64,000 nt of DNA from Limivicinus sp963617275 (GTDB lineage: Bacteria; Bacillota; Clostridia; Oscillospirales; Oscillospiraceae), in NCBI GenBank assembly GCA_963617275.1, contig CAVENX010000033.1, positions 9,482 through 73,481 on the forward strand, read 5' to 3'. The notes beneath the pieces are model-generated. The model had not been told where the DNA came from and searched no databases. It saw only the letters and a list, made by a program, of their open reading frames with translations. The position numbers and the translations under genes were made by a program. Shown here one piece after another: positions 33,208-40,538 of the stretch (position 1 is the first letter of the stretch; each line of letters opens with the position of its first letter).

Positions 33208-34884
33208 TCAGAACAAGCCGGAAATAACACCGTTCTCATCCACATTGATTTTTTCCGCCGCAGGAACACGCGGCAGTCCCGGCATGGTCATTATATCGCC
33301 CGCAAGCGCAACGATAAACCCCGCCCCTGCGCTCACTCTGAGTTCACGCACGGTTACTGTAAAGTCTCTCGGCGCGCCTTGCTTTTTAGGGTCGTCGGAA
33401 AAGGAATACTGTGTTTTCGCAATGCATATGGGCAGCCTGTCATAGCCGAGCGACGTAAGCCGCTGCGCCTGATTCACGGCGTTTCCAACAAGCCTGACTC
33501 CGTCGGCATGATATACCCTGCGGCATATTGCGTCAAGTTTTTCCTCGATGCTCATATCCGCGTCATAGCTGAAAGAGAAATTATTCGGCTGCCCGCACAA
33601 GCGCACGACCTCACGCGCAAGCGCCGTGCCGCCCTCGCCGCCCTTTTCCCAGACCTCGGAAAGCACTGCGTTCACGCCAAGCTCTCCGCAGCGCTTTTCC
33701 ACAAGCTCAAGCTCCGCCTTCGTGTCGGTCGGAAATGCGTTTATCGCCACGGCGCACGGGAGGCCGAACACATCCCGTATATTTGAAACGTGCTGCATGA
33801 GATTGGGAAGCCCTCTCTCGAGCGCGTCAAGATTTTCGCTGTCAAGCTCCTCTTTTGGTATGCCGCCGTGATACTTGAGCGCACGAACCGTTGCGACAAC
33901 GACGACAGCGTCGGGACGCAGACCGGCTATGCGGCATTTTATATCAAAGAACTTCTCCGCTCCAAGATCTGCGGCAAAGCCCGCTTCGGTGACGACATAA
34001 TCGGCGAGCTTGAGCGCCATACGCGTCGCAGTGACGGAGTTGCAGCCGTGCGCGATATTTGCAAAAGGACCGCAGTGGACAAAAGCGGGCGTTCCCTCGA
34101 GCGTCTGAACAAGATTGGGCTTGAGCGTATCCCTGAGCAGCGCCGCCATAGCCCCCTCCGCCTTGAGATCATGCGCGGTAACAGGTTTTCCCTCATAGGT
34201 ATAAGCGACCACAATTCTGCCGAGCCGCTTTTTAAGATCGGAAATGTCGGATGCGAGACACACGACCGCCATTACCTCGGAAGCAACGGTGATGTCAAAC
34301 CCGTCCTCCCTCGGAACGCCGTGCGCCCTGCCGCCAAGCCCGTCAACGATATTGCGAAGCTGCCTGTCGTTCATGTCAAGCACTCTGCGCCATGTTACCT
34401 GCTTTGGGTCGATGCCAAGGGCGTTGCCCTGCTGTATATGATTGTCAAGCATCGCCGCCAAGAGATTATTCGCCGCGCCTATTGCGTGAAAATCCCCAGT
34501 AAAATGGAGGTTTATATCCTCCATGGGCACGATCTGCGCGTATCCCCCGCCCGTGGCACCGCCCTTTATGCCGAAAACGGGGCCGAGCGACGGCTCACGC
34601 AGTGCCGCGACGGTTTTTTTCCCTATTCTTCTCAGACCGTCGGCAAGGCCGATAGCCGTTGTGGTTTTCCCCTCTCCCGCCGGAGTGGGAGTAATAGCGG
34701 TCACGAGGATAAGCTTTCCGTCGGTGGCATCCTTTATGTCTCGGAGCAGCTTATAATCGACCTTTGCCTTATAATTGCCGTACAGTTCAAGATACTCTGC
34801 ATCGATCCCTGCATTTTCGGCAATTTCGCTTATTCTTTTCAATTTGCACGCCTGTGCTATTTCAATGTCGGTGCTGTAAGCCAT
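33208..34884 (-). CDS. fhs: Formate-tetrahydrofolate ligase
   Basis: Predicted 558 residues, the usual length. The ATP site TPTPAGEGKTTTAIGLADGLRR, the EPSLGPVFGIKGGATGGGYAQ segment and FAGNIAHGCNS-like FANIAHGCNSVTATRMALKL are family hallmarks. It makes 10-formyl-THF from formate, THF and ATP, used for purine synthesis or in the methyl branch of acetogenesis; the rest of that pathway is not in the window. It heads the fhs-folD operon behind the promoter at 34918-34946. Confidence 0.97.
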   Translation of the reverse strand: MAYSTDIEIAQACKLKRISEIAENAGIDAEYLELYGNYKAKVDYKLLRDIKDATDGKLILVTAITPTPAGEGKTTTAIGLADGLRRIGKKTVAALREPSLGPVFGIKGGATGGGYAQIVPMEDINLHFTGDFHAIGAANNLLAAMLDNHIQQGNALGIDPKQVTWRRVLDMNDRQLRNIVDGLGGRAHGVPREDGFDITVASEVMAVVCLASDISDLKKRLGRIVVAYTYEGKPVTAHDLKAEGAMAALLRDTLKPNLVQTLEGTPAFVHCGPFANIAHGCNSVTATRMALKLADYVVTEAGFAADLGAEKFFDIKCRIAGLRPDAVVVVATVRALKYHGGIPKEELDSENLDALERGLPNLMQHVSNIRDVFGLPCAVAINAFPTDTKAELELVEKRCGELGVNAVLSEVWEKGGEGGTALAREVVRLCGQPNNFSFSYDADMSIEEKLDAICRRVYHADGVRLVGNAVNQAQRLTSLGYDRLPICIAKTQYSFSDDPKKQGAPRDFTVTVRELRVSAGAGFIVALAGDIMTMPGLPRVPAAEKINVDENGVISGLF

Positions 34885-34917
34885 TCATCACACTCCGATC
34901 CGGATATTTTCTTTCTT

Positions 34918-34946
34918 ATTATATACATATATGGCAAAAACTTCAA
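34918..34946 (-). promoter_or_regulatory. fhs-folD promoter
   Basis: On the minus strand TTGAAG (34941-34946), a 17-bp spacer and TATAAT (34918-34923), about 30 bp before the GGAGTG ribosome-binding site of fhs. Confidence 0.75.
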
Positions 34947-34956
34947 GCACGGCGGC

Positions 34957-35670
34957 TTATCTGTGATAGATCCTCTTGTATTCTTCACTCTCACCGCCGT
35001 TTTCATCCGCAATGATGAGCGGCGGCTCTATTTTAAGTCCCGCGCTCCCCCCGCGCCGCCCCTCGACAAGCACGAGAGACGGGGCGGAGTTTGCTTTATA
35101 CTGCACGAGCCGCAGACGCTTAGGTTCGATCCTGCACCCGCTCATAAGACACATAAGCTCCGAGAGCCTTTCGCCCTTGTGGACGACACAGAAGCTGCCG
35201 CCGGTTTTAAGGAGAAACGCCGCCGCACGGCAAAGCTCCTCCAGCGTACACTCCACCTCTCCCCTCGCCGCAGCGCGGCCGCTTTCCGGCGAGAGCGCAC
35301 CGCTCTTCTGCGGAAAATACGGCGGGTTTGCAACGGCAAGATCGAAGCTCCCTGCACGGAAAAGCTCCCTGTGGCAGCGAATATCGCCGGCAACTATCTC
35401 CGCACGGCCGCCGAAAGAATTGACCGCCATATTTTTGCCCGCAAGCTCCACCGCATCCGGATTTATTTCAATCCCCGTCATATTGAGCTTTTCACTTCGT
35501 GCAAGCAGGAGCAGTGCGATTATCCCAGAGCCGCAGCCCAGATCTATCCCCCGCCGTGCGCGGGACGTATTTGCAAAATCCGCAAGGAGAACGGAGTCGG
35601 TGCCGAGTTTGAAATGCGCCGACTGCGCGAAGAGCGGCCCATTCTCCCACAAATGAATAAATTCCGGCAT
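34957..35670 (-). CDS. tRNA1(Val) (adenine(37)-N6)-methyltransferase-like enzyme
   Basis: Predicted 237 residues. The SAM motif IDLGCGSGIIALLL and the N6-adenine methyltransferase catalytic motif NPPYF (in LAVANPPYFPQKSG) place it in the TrmN6/YfiC family. Its N-terminus FKLGTDSVLLADFA is typical of this family. It probably modifies A37 of a tRNA. It lies upstream of fhs on the same strand, and its stop at 34957 falls just before the fhs promoter. Confidence 0.85.
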   Translation of the reverse strand: MPEFIHLWENGPLFAQSAHFKLGTDSVLLADFANTSRARRGIDLGCGSGIIALLLLARSEKLNMTGIEINPDAVELAGKNMAVNSFGGRAEIVAGDIRCHRELFRAGSFDLAVANPPYFPQKSGALSPESGRAAARGEVECTLEELCRAAAFLLKTGGSFCVVHKGERLSELMCLMSGCRIEPKRLRLVQYKANSAPSLVLVEGRRGGSAGLKIEPPLIIADENGGESEEYKRIYHR

Positions 35671-35693
35671 ATTTTACCTCAATACCTCAAAAC

Positions 35694-35731
35694 GAATAAT
35701 AAAAGGGACGATAAAATCGTCCCTTTTATTA
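35694..35731. terminator. Terminator-like hairpin, first of two identical copies
   Basis: AATAAAAGGGACGAT / ATCGTCCCTTTTATT, a 38-bp unit that recurs exactly at 35929-35966. It lies upstream of the methyltransferase start, at the end of the oppositely placed ferredoxin unit, and can form a hairpin with T tract on either strand. Confidence 0.8.
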
Positions 35732-35928
35732 GAGACTGTCAAAAAAGCCTCGCAGAGTTTTTTGCCCGCAGGCAAAAAATAGATTTGATCGTTTTCTCCG
35801 GCGGCATGTACGTCGGAGAAAACTCTTCTCACGGAGCGAGTGTCGAATTGTTCGCCTGAGGCGAACAATCGAGGCACAGAGCGTAGTGCAACCCCTTTTG
35901 TCAAAGAAGCTTGCTTCTTTGACAAGCT
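35732..35928. repeat. Multi-hairpin intergenic element, copy A2
   Basis: It begins with GAGACTGTC and ends with GACAAGCTG, the shared ends of this repeat family. Inside are TTTTTTGCC/GGCAAAAAA, TTTTCTCCGGCG/CGTCGGAGAAAA, TTGTTCGCC/GGCGAACAA and TTGTCAAAGAAGC/GCTTCTTTGACAA. Modules and order equal copies A1 and A3, read in the other direction. It sits exactly between two identical 38-bp terminator hairpins. Confidence 0.85.
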
Positions 35929-35966
35929 GAATAATAAAAGGGACGATAAAATCGTCCCTTTTATTA
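35929..35966 (-). terminator. Terminator of the ferredoxin gene, second identical copy
   Basis: The same 38-bp hairpin as at 35694-35731, placed 14 bp after the ferredoxin stop. On the minus strand it ends in TTTTATTATTC. Confidence 0.8.
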
Positions 35967-35980
35967 TCAGATGTAAAAAA

Positions 35981-36151
35981 TTACTCCTGAACGATAGCGT
36001 CGGCAGGGCACTGAGCAGCACAAGCACCGCACTCAAGGCACTTATCACGATCGATCTCGTAGTGCAGGTCGCCCATATCAATAGCTTCGGCAGGGCACTG
36101 AGAAGCGCAGGAGCCGCAGGACAGGCACTCATCGGTAATAACAAAAGCCAT
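35981..36151 (-). CDS. 2[4Fe-4S] ferredoxin
   Basis: A 56-residue protein starting MAFVITDECLSCGSCASQCP, with a second CxxCxxCxxxCP motif in CLECGACAAQCP. These two motifs bind two 4Fe-4S clusters, as in clostridial ferredoxins of about 55 residues. It is a low-potential electron carrier for pyruvate oxidation, hydrogenases and similar enzymes. GGAGG precedes the ATG at 36149-36151. Confidence 0.97.
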   Translation of the reverse strand: MAFVITDECLSCGSCASQCPAEAIDMGDLHYEIDRDKCLECGACAAQCPADAIVQE

Positions 36152-36198
36152 AATTATACCTCCGTATGTATTTTATCAGTTCGCCACTGATCGAAGAC

Positions 36199-36226
36199 AT
36201 TGTAACACAGATAACAGAAAAATCAA
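36199..36226 (-). promoter_or_regulatory. Ferredoxin promoter
   Basis: On the minus strand TTGATT (36221-36226), a 16-bp spacer and TACAAT (36199-36204), giving a leader of about 40 nt. Confidence 0.6.
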
Positions 36227-36368
36227 TCTCAAATTTTGCTTATGATATAAATTTTCAAAAAAATGTCTACAATCTTTGAAAGCCCGTCCGCGTTTCGTGC
36301 ATTTCCTGCACGGCGGCGGGGTGATAATTACTATCATGATCATGCAAATGTCGGACGAGGTGTTGATA

Positions 36369-38636
36369 TTGAAAAGCAACGGACAATTCACTCAGCGTGC
36401 TGAACACGCAATAGAAAAGGCAGGCATCGCGGCGGGAGAGCTTGGGCACAGCTACGTCGGAACGGAACACCTGCTTGTCGGGATCATAAGAGAGCAGGGC
36501 GGCCTCGGTGCAGGCATCCTTGAGCGGCGCGGGATAAGCGAAAGGGTGCTGATAAGTAAGATAACCGCGCTCAACGGAAGCGGCGTGCCGACGGGAAATG
36601 TGAACCGGCTTTCCGAACACGCCCGCATTGCAGTCGGGAAGGCGTCGGCGGAAGCCGAAAAACTCAACCGCAGCTTTGTCGGCACGGAACATCTGCTGCT
36701 CGGTATTCTGCGTCAGAGCGACTGCACGGGCGTAAAGATCCTGCGTGAGCTGGGCGAGGACATAAACGACGTTTATACCGATCTTATGGATTCCTTCGCG
36801 TTCTATGACAACCGCGGAAAAACACAGCCCGGTATACTGCGCAGTACCGTGCGCCATGCCGAAACAAGAGTTCTCGATCAATACAGCCGCGATCTTACCG
36901 CCCTTGCCGGCAGCGGCGGCATAGACCCCGTCGTCGGACGCGGGGACGAGCTTCTGCGCACAGTGCAGATACTTTCGCGGCGCACGAAGAACAACCCCGT
37001 TCTCGTCGGTGAGCCCGGTGTCGGCAAGACCGCAGTGGCGGAGGGGCTTGCGATAAGCATAGTACAGGGTACCGCGCCCGCGGAGCTGAGGCAGAAAAGA
37101 CTCGTGTCGCTCGACATTCCGGCAATGCTTGCCGGAACGAAATACCGCGGCGATTTTGAAGAGCGCGTTAAAGCGGTTCTGAAGGACGTAAAACGCGCCG
37201 GAGACGTGATACTGTTCATCGACGAGCTGCACACGATAATCGGCGCAGGCAGCGCCGAGGGCGCGATAGACGCAGCAAACATTCTCAAGCCGGCTCTCGG
37301 CAGGGGTGAGGTGCAGATAATCGGTGCAACGACACCGGCGGAATACAGAAAGCACATCGAAAAGGATACTGCCCTTGAAAGGCGCTTCCAGCCCGTTCAC
37401 GTGAACGAGCCGGACAAACCGCACACCCTTGAGATGCTCAGGAGCATAAAGGACGGCCTTGAAAAGCACCACTGCGTTTCGATAGACCCTCAGGCGCTCA
37501 GCGCCGCATATGAGCTTTCCGTGCGCTATATAAACGACAGGTTTCTCCCCGACAAGGCGATAGACCTTCTGGACGAAGCGTCGGCGTGCGTACACGTATC
37601 CGGCAGAGGCGACAGGCTTGTCCACGCTTCCGACGTGGCCGAGGCGGTATCCCGCTGGACGGACATCCCCGTGTCCGGCATCGACAACGACGAAAGCACA
37701 CGTCTCATAAATCTCGAAAATGAGTTGAAGCGGCGCATCATTGGGCAGGACGAGGCGGTCGCGGCGGTAAGCCGGGCGATACGCCGCAGCCGCGTAGGGC
37801 TGAAGGCCCCGAACAGACCCGTGGGAAGCTTCCTCTTTCTCGGCCCGACGGGCGTAGGGAAGACAGAGCTGTGCCGCGCCCTTGCTGCCTCCGTATACGG
37901 CGACGAAAAGGCGCTCATCCGATTTGATATGTCGGAATACATGGAAAAGCACAGCGTCAGCCGCCTTATCGGCTCTCCTCCCGGCTATGTGGGCTTTGAG
38001 GAGGGCGGCCAGCTCACAGAGCGCGTGCGGAGCAAGCCGTGGTCGGTCGTACTGTTTGACGAGATAGAAAAAGCCCACCGCGATATATGGGGCATACTTC
38101 TGCAGATAATGGACGACGGTCATCTGACCGACTCGACCGGGCGGCGCGTTGATTTTTCAAACACCGTGATAGTCATGACGTCGAACATCGGCGCAAAGGC
38201 CATTACCGACGGCCGTACGCCCATAGGCTTTTCAGAGGGCGCGGAGGACGGCGACGAAAATATGCGCAGAAAGATACGTGAGGAGCTTCGCACTACATTT
38301 ACCCCGGAGTTTCTCAACCGTATCGACGAAACGATCATTTTCAGCAAGCTCGGCCACGCGGAGATGCTCTCAATAACCGAAACGATGCTTGCGGAGATCA
38401 GTCAGCGCTTTGCCGCCCTCGGGCTTACTCTCTCCGTTCCGGCGGAAACCGTCAAATGGCTCGCGGAAAAAGGCTATGACGACAAATTCGGCGCAAGGCC
38501 GCTCAGGCGCACACTCCGCCACAGCATTGAGGACGCCGCGGCGGATATGCTGCTCTCGGGCAGAGCCGTTCGTGGGGACACCGTGGAAGCGTCGCTCAGT
38601 GACGGCGCTCTGACATTGAATATCACGGCCGGATAA
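36369..38636 (+). CDS. Clp protease ATP-binding subunit (ClpC/ClpA type)
   Basis: Predicted 755 residues. Two Clp N-terminal repeats (FTQRAEHAIEKA ... YVGTEHLLVGII and LSEHARIAVGKA ... FVGTEHLLLGIL) are followed by a first AAA+ domain (GEPGVGKTAVAEGLA) and a second (GPTGVGKTELCRALA), then the C-terminal small domain. GRTPIGFSEG carries an IGF loop for docking on ClpP. The coiled-coil/UVR middle domain of true ClpC is absent. The TTG at 36369 is chosen because GGACGAGG lies eight bases upstream; ATG codons at 36348 and 36336 are in frame but lack a clear ribosome-binding site. Confidence 0.9.
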   Translation: MKSNGQFTQRAEHAIEKAGIAAGELGHSYVGTEHLLVGIIREQGGLGAGILERRGISERVLISKITALNGSGVPTGNVNRLSEHARIAVGKASAEAEKLNRSFVGTEHLLLGILRQSDCTGVKILRELGEDINDVYTDLMDSFAFYDNRGKTQPGILRSTVRHAETRVLDQYSRDLTALAGSGGIDPVVGRGDELLRTVQILSRRTKNNPVLVGEPGVGKTAVAEGLAISIVQGTAPAELRQKRLVSLDIPAMLAGTKYRGDFEERVKAVLKDVKRAGDVILFIDELHTIIGAGSAEGAIDAANILKPALGRGEVQIIGATTPAEYRKHIEKDTALERRFQPVHVNEPDKPHTLEMLRSIKDGLEKHHCVSIDPQALSAAYELSVRYINDRFLPDKAIDLLDEASACVHVSGRGDRLVHASDVAEAVSRWTDIPVSGIDNDESTRLINLENELKRRIIGQDEAVAAVSRAIRRSRVGLKAPNRPVGSFLFLGPTGVGKTELCRALAASVYGDEKALIRFDMSEYMEKHSVSRLIGSPPGYVGFEEGGQLTERVRSKPWSVVLFDEIEKAHRDIWGILLQIMDDGHLTDSTGRRVDFSNTVIVMTSNIGAKAITDGRTPIGFSEGAEDGDENMRRKIREELRTTFTPEFLNRIDETIIFSKLGHAEMLSITETMLAEISQRFAALGLTLSVPAETVKWLAEKGYDDKFGARPLRRTLRHSIEDAAADMLLSGRAVRGDTVEASLSDGALTLNITAG

Positions 38637-39489
38637 TATCAAATTTATTCTCGATAATGTCAAAAATCATTTTATCCGTCCGCGAATATGAACGTATAGA
38701 TATGACTGATACGGGATAAGATGCGATGATATCAAAAAGCCGCGCATAATCCCGTTCGCCGTCAAATTCCGAATTTGGGGCGGATATTGAGCGGACAAGT
38801 GCGGCGGGGAGAACCTGAAACGCTCCGTTTTCCGTGTATATAAGCGCATGGTCGGCAAGCGTAACGGCAAGCTTATGCCCTGGCACTGCTTTTGCCGCAA
38901 AGTCAAGCGTCTCCGCCAGCGCATCGTCCGCCATCCGCCTGCACGGACTGTTTCTGAGATACAAACAGCCGCTCAGCAGTATGTTCACGCTGTCAAGATA
39001 TTCGCCCTGCGCTTCATAATCATTCGCCGCGGCAAGGCTCAGCGCACACGGCGGTGCGGTGATGCTTCCGGCAAGGCAGGCGTTTTCATGCAGCAAGGCC
39101 GCAGCTTTTTTAAGAAATTCGGTATAATTGCTTCTGTCAAACGGGAAAAGATTTAAAAATTCAAAATTTGCCCCGGCAAAATTGTCCGCCGCAAGACGCT
39201 CAGGCAGCTTTTCAAAAAAACGGCTTTTGACGTCCTCATCCGTAAAAAGCCTGTGGGCGTATTTAGCCTCCCCGCACGACACGGTGAGCAGCATGGGGAT
39301 ATCCCGCTCCGCCGCGAACGCCGCTATACGTTCATTCTCTCCGCACAAAAGCTCCCCGTTTTCCGCAACGGACGCGGAAAGGACATTTATCCGGCTGACC
39401 AGCGGCGCAAGACGCTCAAGCTCCGACACGGGATAGTCCGACGAAACGTCAAGCGTCGTTTCGACAGTACGTTTTAAAATACCGTTCAA
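38623..39489 (-). CDS. GH18-like (YaaH-type) domain protein, catalytic site degenerate
   Basis: Predicted 288 residues. The middle stretch FAGANFEFLNLFPFDRSNYTEFLKKAAALLH aligns by eye with the GH18 strand and helix of spore YaaH/SleL-type glucosaminidases (DGINIDFE-x-DRxxYxxFL). The catalytic Asp and Glu of the DxxDxDxE motif are replaced (N-F-E-F-L). It may bind glycans without cleaving them. It has no signal peptide. It starts at TTG 39489 with GGAGGGG upstream, and its 3' end overlaps the Clp gene by 14 bp, tail to tail. Confidence 0.6.
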   Translation of the reverse strand: MNGILKRTVETTLDVSSDYPVSELERLAPLVSRINVLSASVAENGELLCGENERIAAFAAERDIPMLLTVSCGEAKYAHRLFTDEDVKSRFFEKLPERLAADNFAGANFEFLNLFPFDRSNYTEFLKKAAALLHENACLAGSITAPPCALSLAAANDYEAQGEYLDSVNILLSGCLYLRNSPCRRMADDALAETLDFAAKAVPGHKLAVTLADHALIYTENGAFQVLPAALVRSISAPNSEFDGERDYARLFDIIASYPVSVISIRSYSRTDKMIFDIIENKFDIIRP

Positions 39490-39517
39490 ATCAATTCCCC
39501 TCCCATAAAATTCAAAA

Positions 39518-39552
39518 ACAGACGAGCAAACATCATGCTCGCCTGTCTTTTG
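39518..39552 (-). terminator. Intrinsic terminator after the polysaccharide deacetylase gene
   Basis: On the minus strand ACAGGCGAGCA / TGCTCGTCTGT with a seven-base loop, then TTTTTG. It separates the deacetylase from the GH18-like gene. Confidence 0.75.
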
Positions 39553-39553
39553 T

Positions 39554-40303
39554 TCATGCGGTACGCAATATGCTGTGCCGTTCCGGGACGCTTTCGTCGA
39601 GACTGCGGAACGTATATCCGTTTTCCCTGCCCCATTTCAGAATTTTTCTCGTTACGGCAATACTCGTGCAGTGGGTATCATGCATAAGGACAACGGGCGA
39701 ATCCACGGCCTGACAGCATCTTTTCACTCTGAACAGCGCCCCCTCTGCGCCGTCCGTTGTTTCGTCGCAGGTCACGTCCCAATCGAAATATGTAAGTCCC
39801 TTGTCATCAAGACTTTGCTTTACGGCTTCAAAACCGCCGTTTATATGTGCCTGAGTATAGCTGTATGCCGTCAGGCTCCCTCCTACAAACCGGAAAAGGC
39901 ACGGAGACTGCCCGGTGATCTCCGTGATCGTTTCGGCGGTACGGTCTATATTTTCCTCGAAGGCTTCCGCCGATATATAGTTTTTTTCCAGCCTGTGTAT
40001 ATAGCAGTGAATACCGACGGCGTGCCCGCGTTCCGCCGCGTCCTTCACCGGCTCCGGCATTCTCGCGGCGCTGCCGCCGATGACAAAAAAGGTGGCTTTC
40101 GCGTCGTACTCATCCAGAAGATTGAGCAGTTCCACCGTATATACGGAGGGGCCGTCGTCATAAGTGAGGTATATCACTCTTTCTTCGGTATACTCCGGCT
40201 GTGTATCCGTCTCGTCTGCGGCATCTTCCGCACCGGCGTAAACCGGAAGCAGGAAGCTTATCAGCGTTAAAAATAAAATCAGCAAAAGCTCGGGTTTTTT
40301 CAT
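39554..40303 (-). CDS. Secreted polysaccharide deacetylase (NodB domain)
   Basis: Predicted 249 residues. A signal peptide (LLLILFLTLISFLLPVYAGA) is followed by a NodB domain with motif 1 TYDDGPS, motif 2 HCYIHRL (the HxxxH metal pair), motif 3 RFVGGS and motif 5 VLMHDTH. It probably removes N-acetyl groups from peptidoglycan or another cell-wall glycan outside the membrane. It has its own promoter, divergent from pepF. Confidence 0.9.
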   Translation of the reverse strand: MKKPELLLILFLTLISFLLPVYAGAEDAADETDTQPEYTEERVIYLTYDDGPSVYTVELLNLLDEYDAKATFFVIGGSAARMPEPVKDAAERGHAVGIHCYIHRLEKNYISAEAFEENIDRTAETITEITGQSPCLFRFVGGSLTAYSYTQAHINGGFEAVKQSLDDKGLTYFDWDVTCDETTDGAEGALFRVKRCCQAVDSPVVLMHDTHCTSIAVTRKILKWGRENGYTFRSLDESVPERHSILRTA

Positions 40304-40342
40304 GCGAACGCTCCAAAAAATTTACATAAAATTATATATGAG

Positions 40343-40411
40343 ATTATATAGCAGTATTTTGGATTGTCAATTGCAAAACGTCTTTCAAATAAACGTCAGG
40401 CGTGGTATAAT
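40343..40411. promoter_or_regulatory. Divergent promoters: polysaccharide deacetylase (-) and pepF (+)
   Basis: Minus strand: TTGACA (40365-40370), 16 bp, TATAAT (40343-40348). Plus strand: TTTCAA (40383-40388), 17 bp, TATAAT (40406-40411). The pepF leader is about 120 nt. Confidence 0.7.
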
Positions 40412-40538
40412 ATATGTATATGTGACAGATACACAGACGCCCGGCCCGCGTTTGAGCGCCGAGGTCTTTAAGAAGGACTTTTTTCCGGCTCTGCGCGGGA
40501 ACACGGACTGTGCTGAATTATTATATGCGAGGTACTTT

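Noticed and set aside
33790..35859. 689-codon frame opposite fhs and the methyltransferase
   Set aside because: It spans two real genes and an intergenic repeat on the other strand. It stays open because of G+C-rich codon bias, and its product is Arg/His-rich and unlike a protein family.
36267..38123. 618-codon frame opposite the Clp ATPase gene
   Set aside because: Antisense shadow of a well-supported gene, without start signal or motif.
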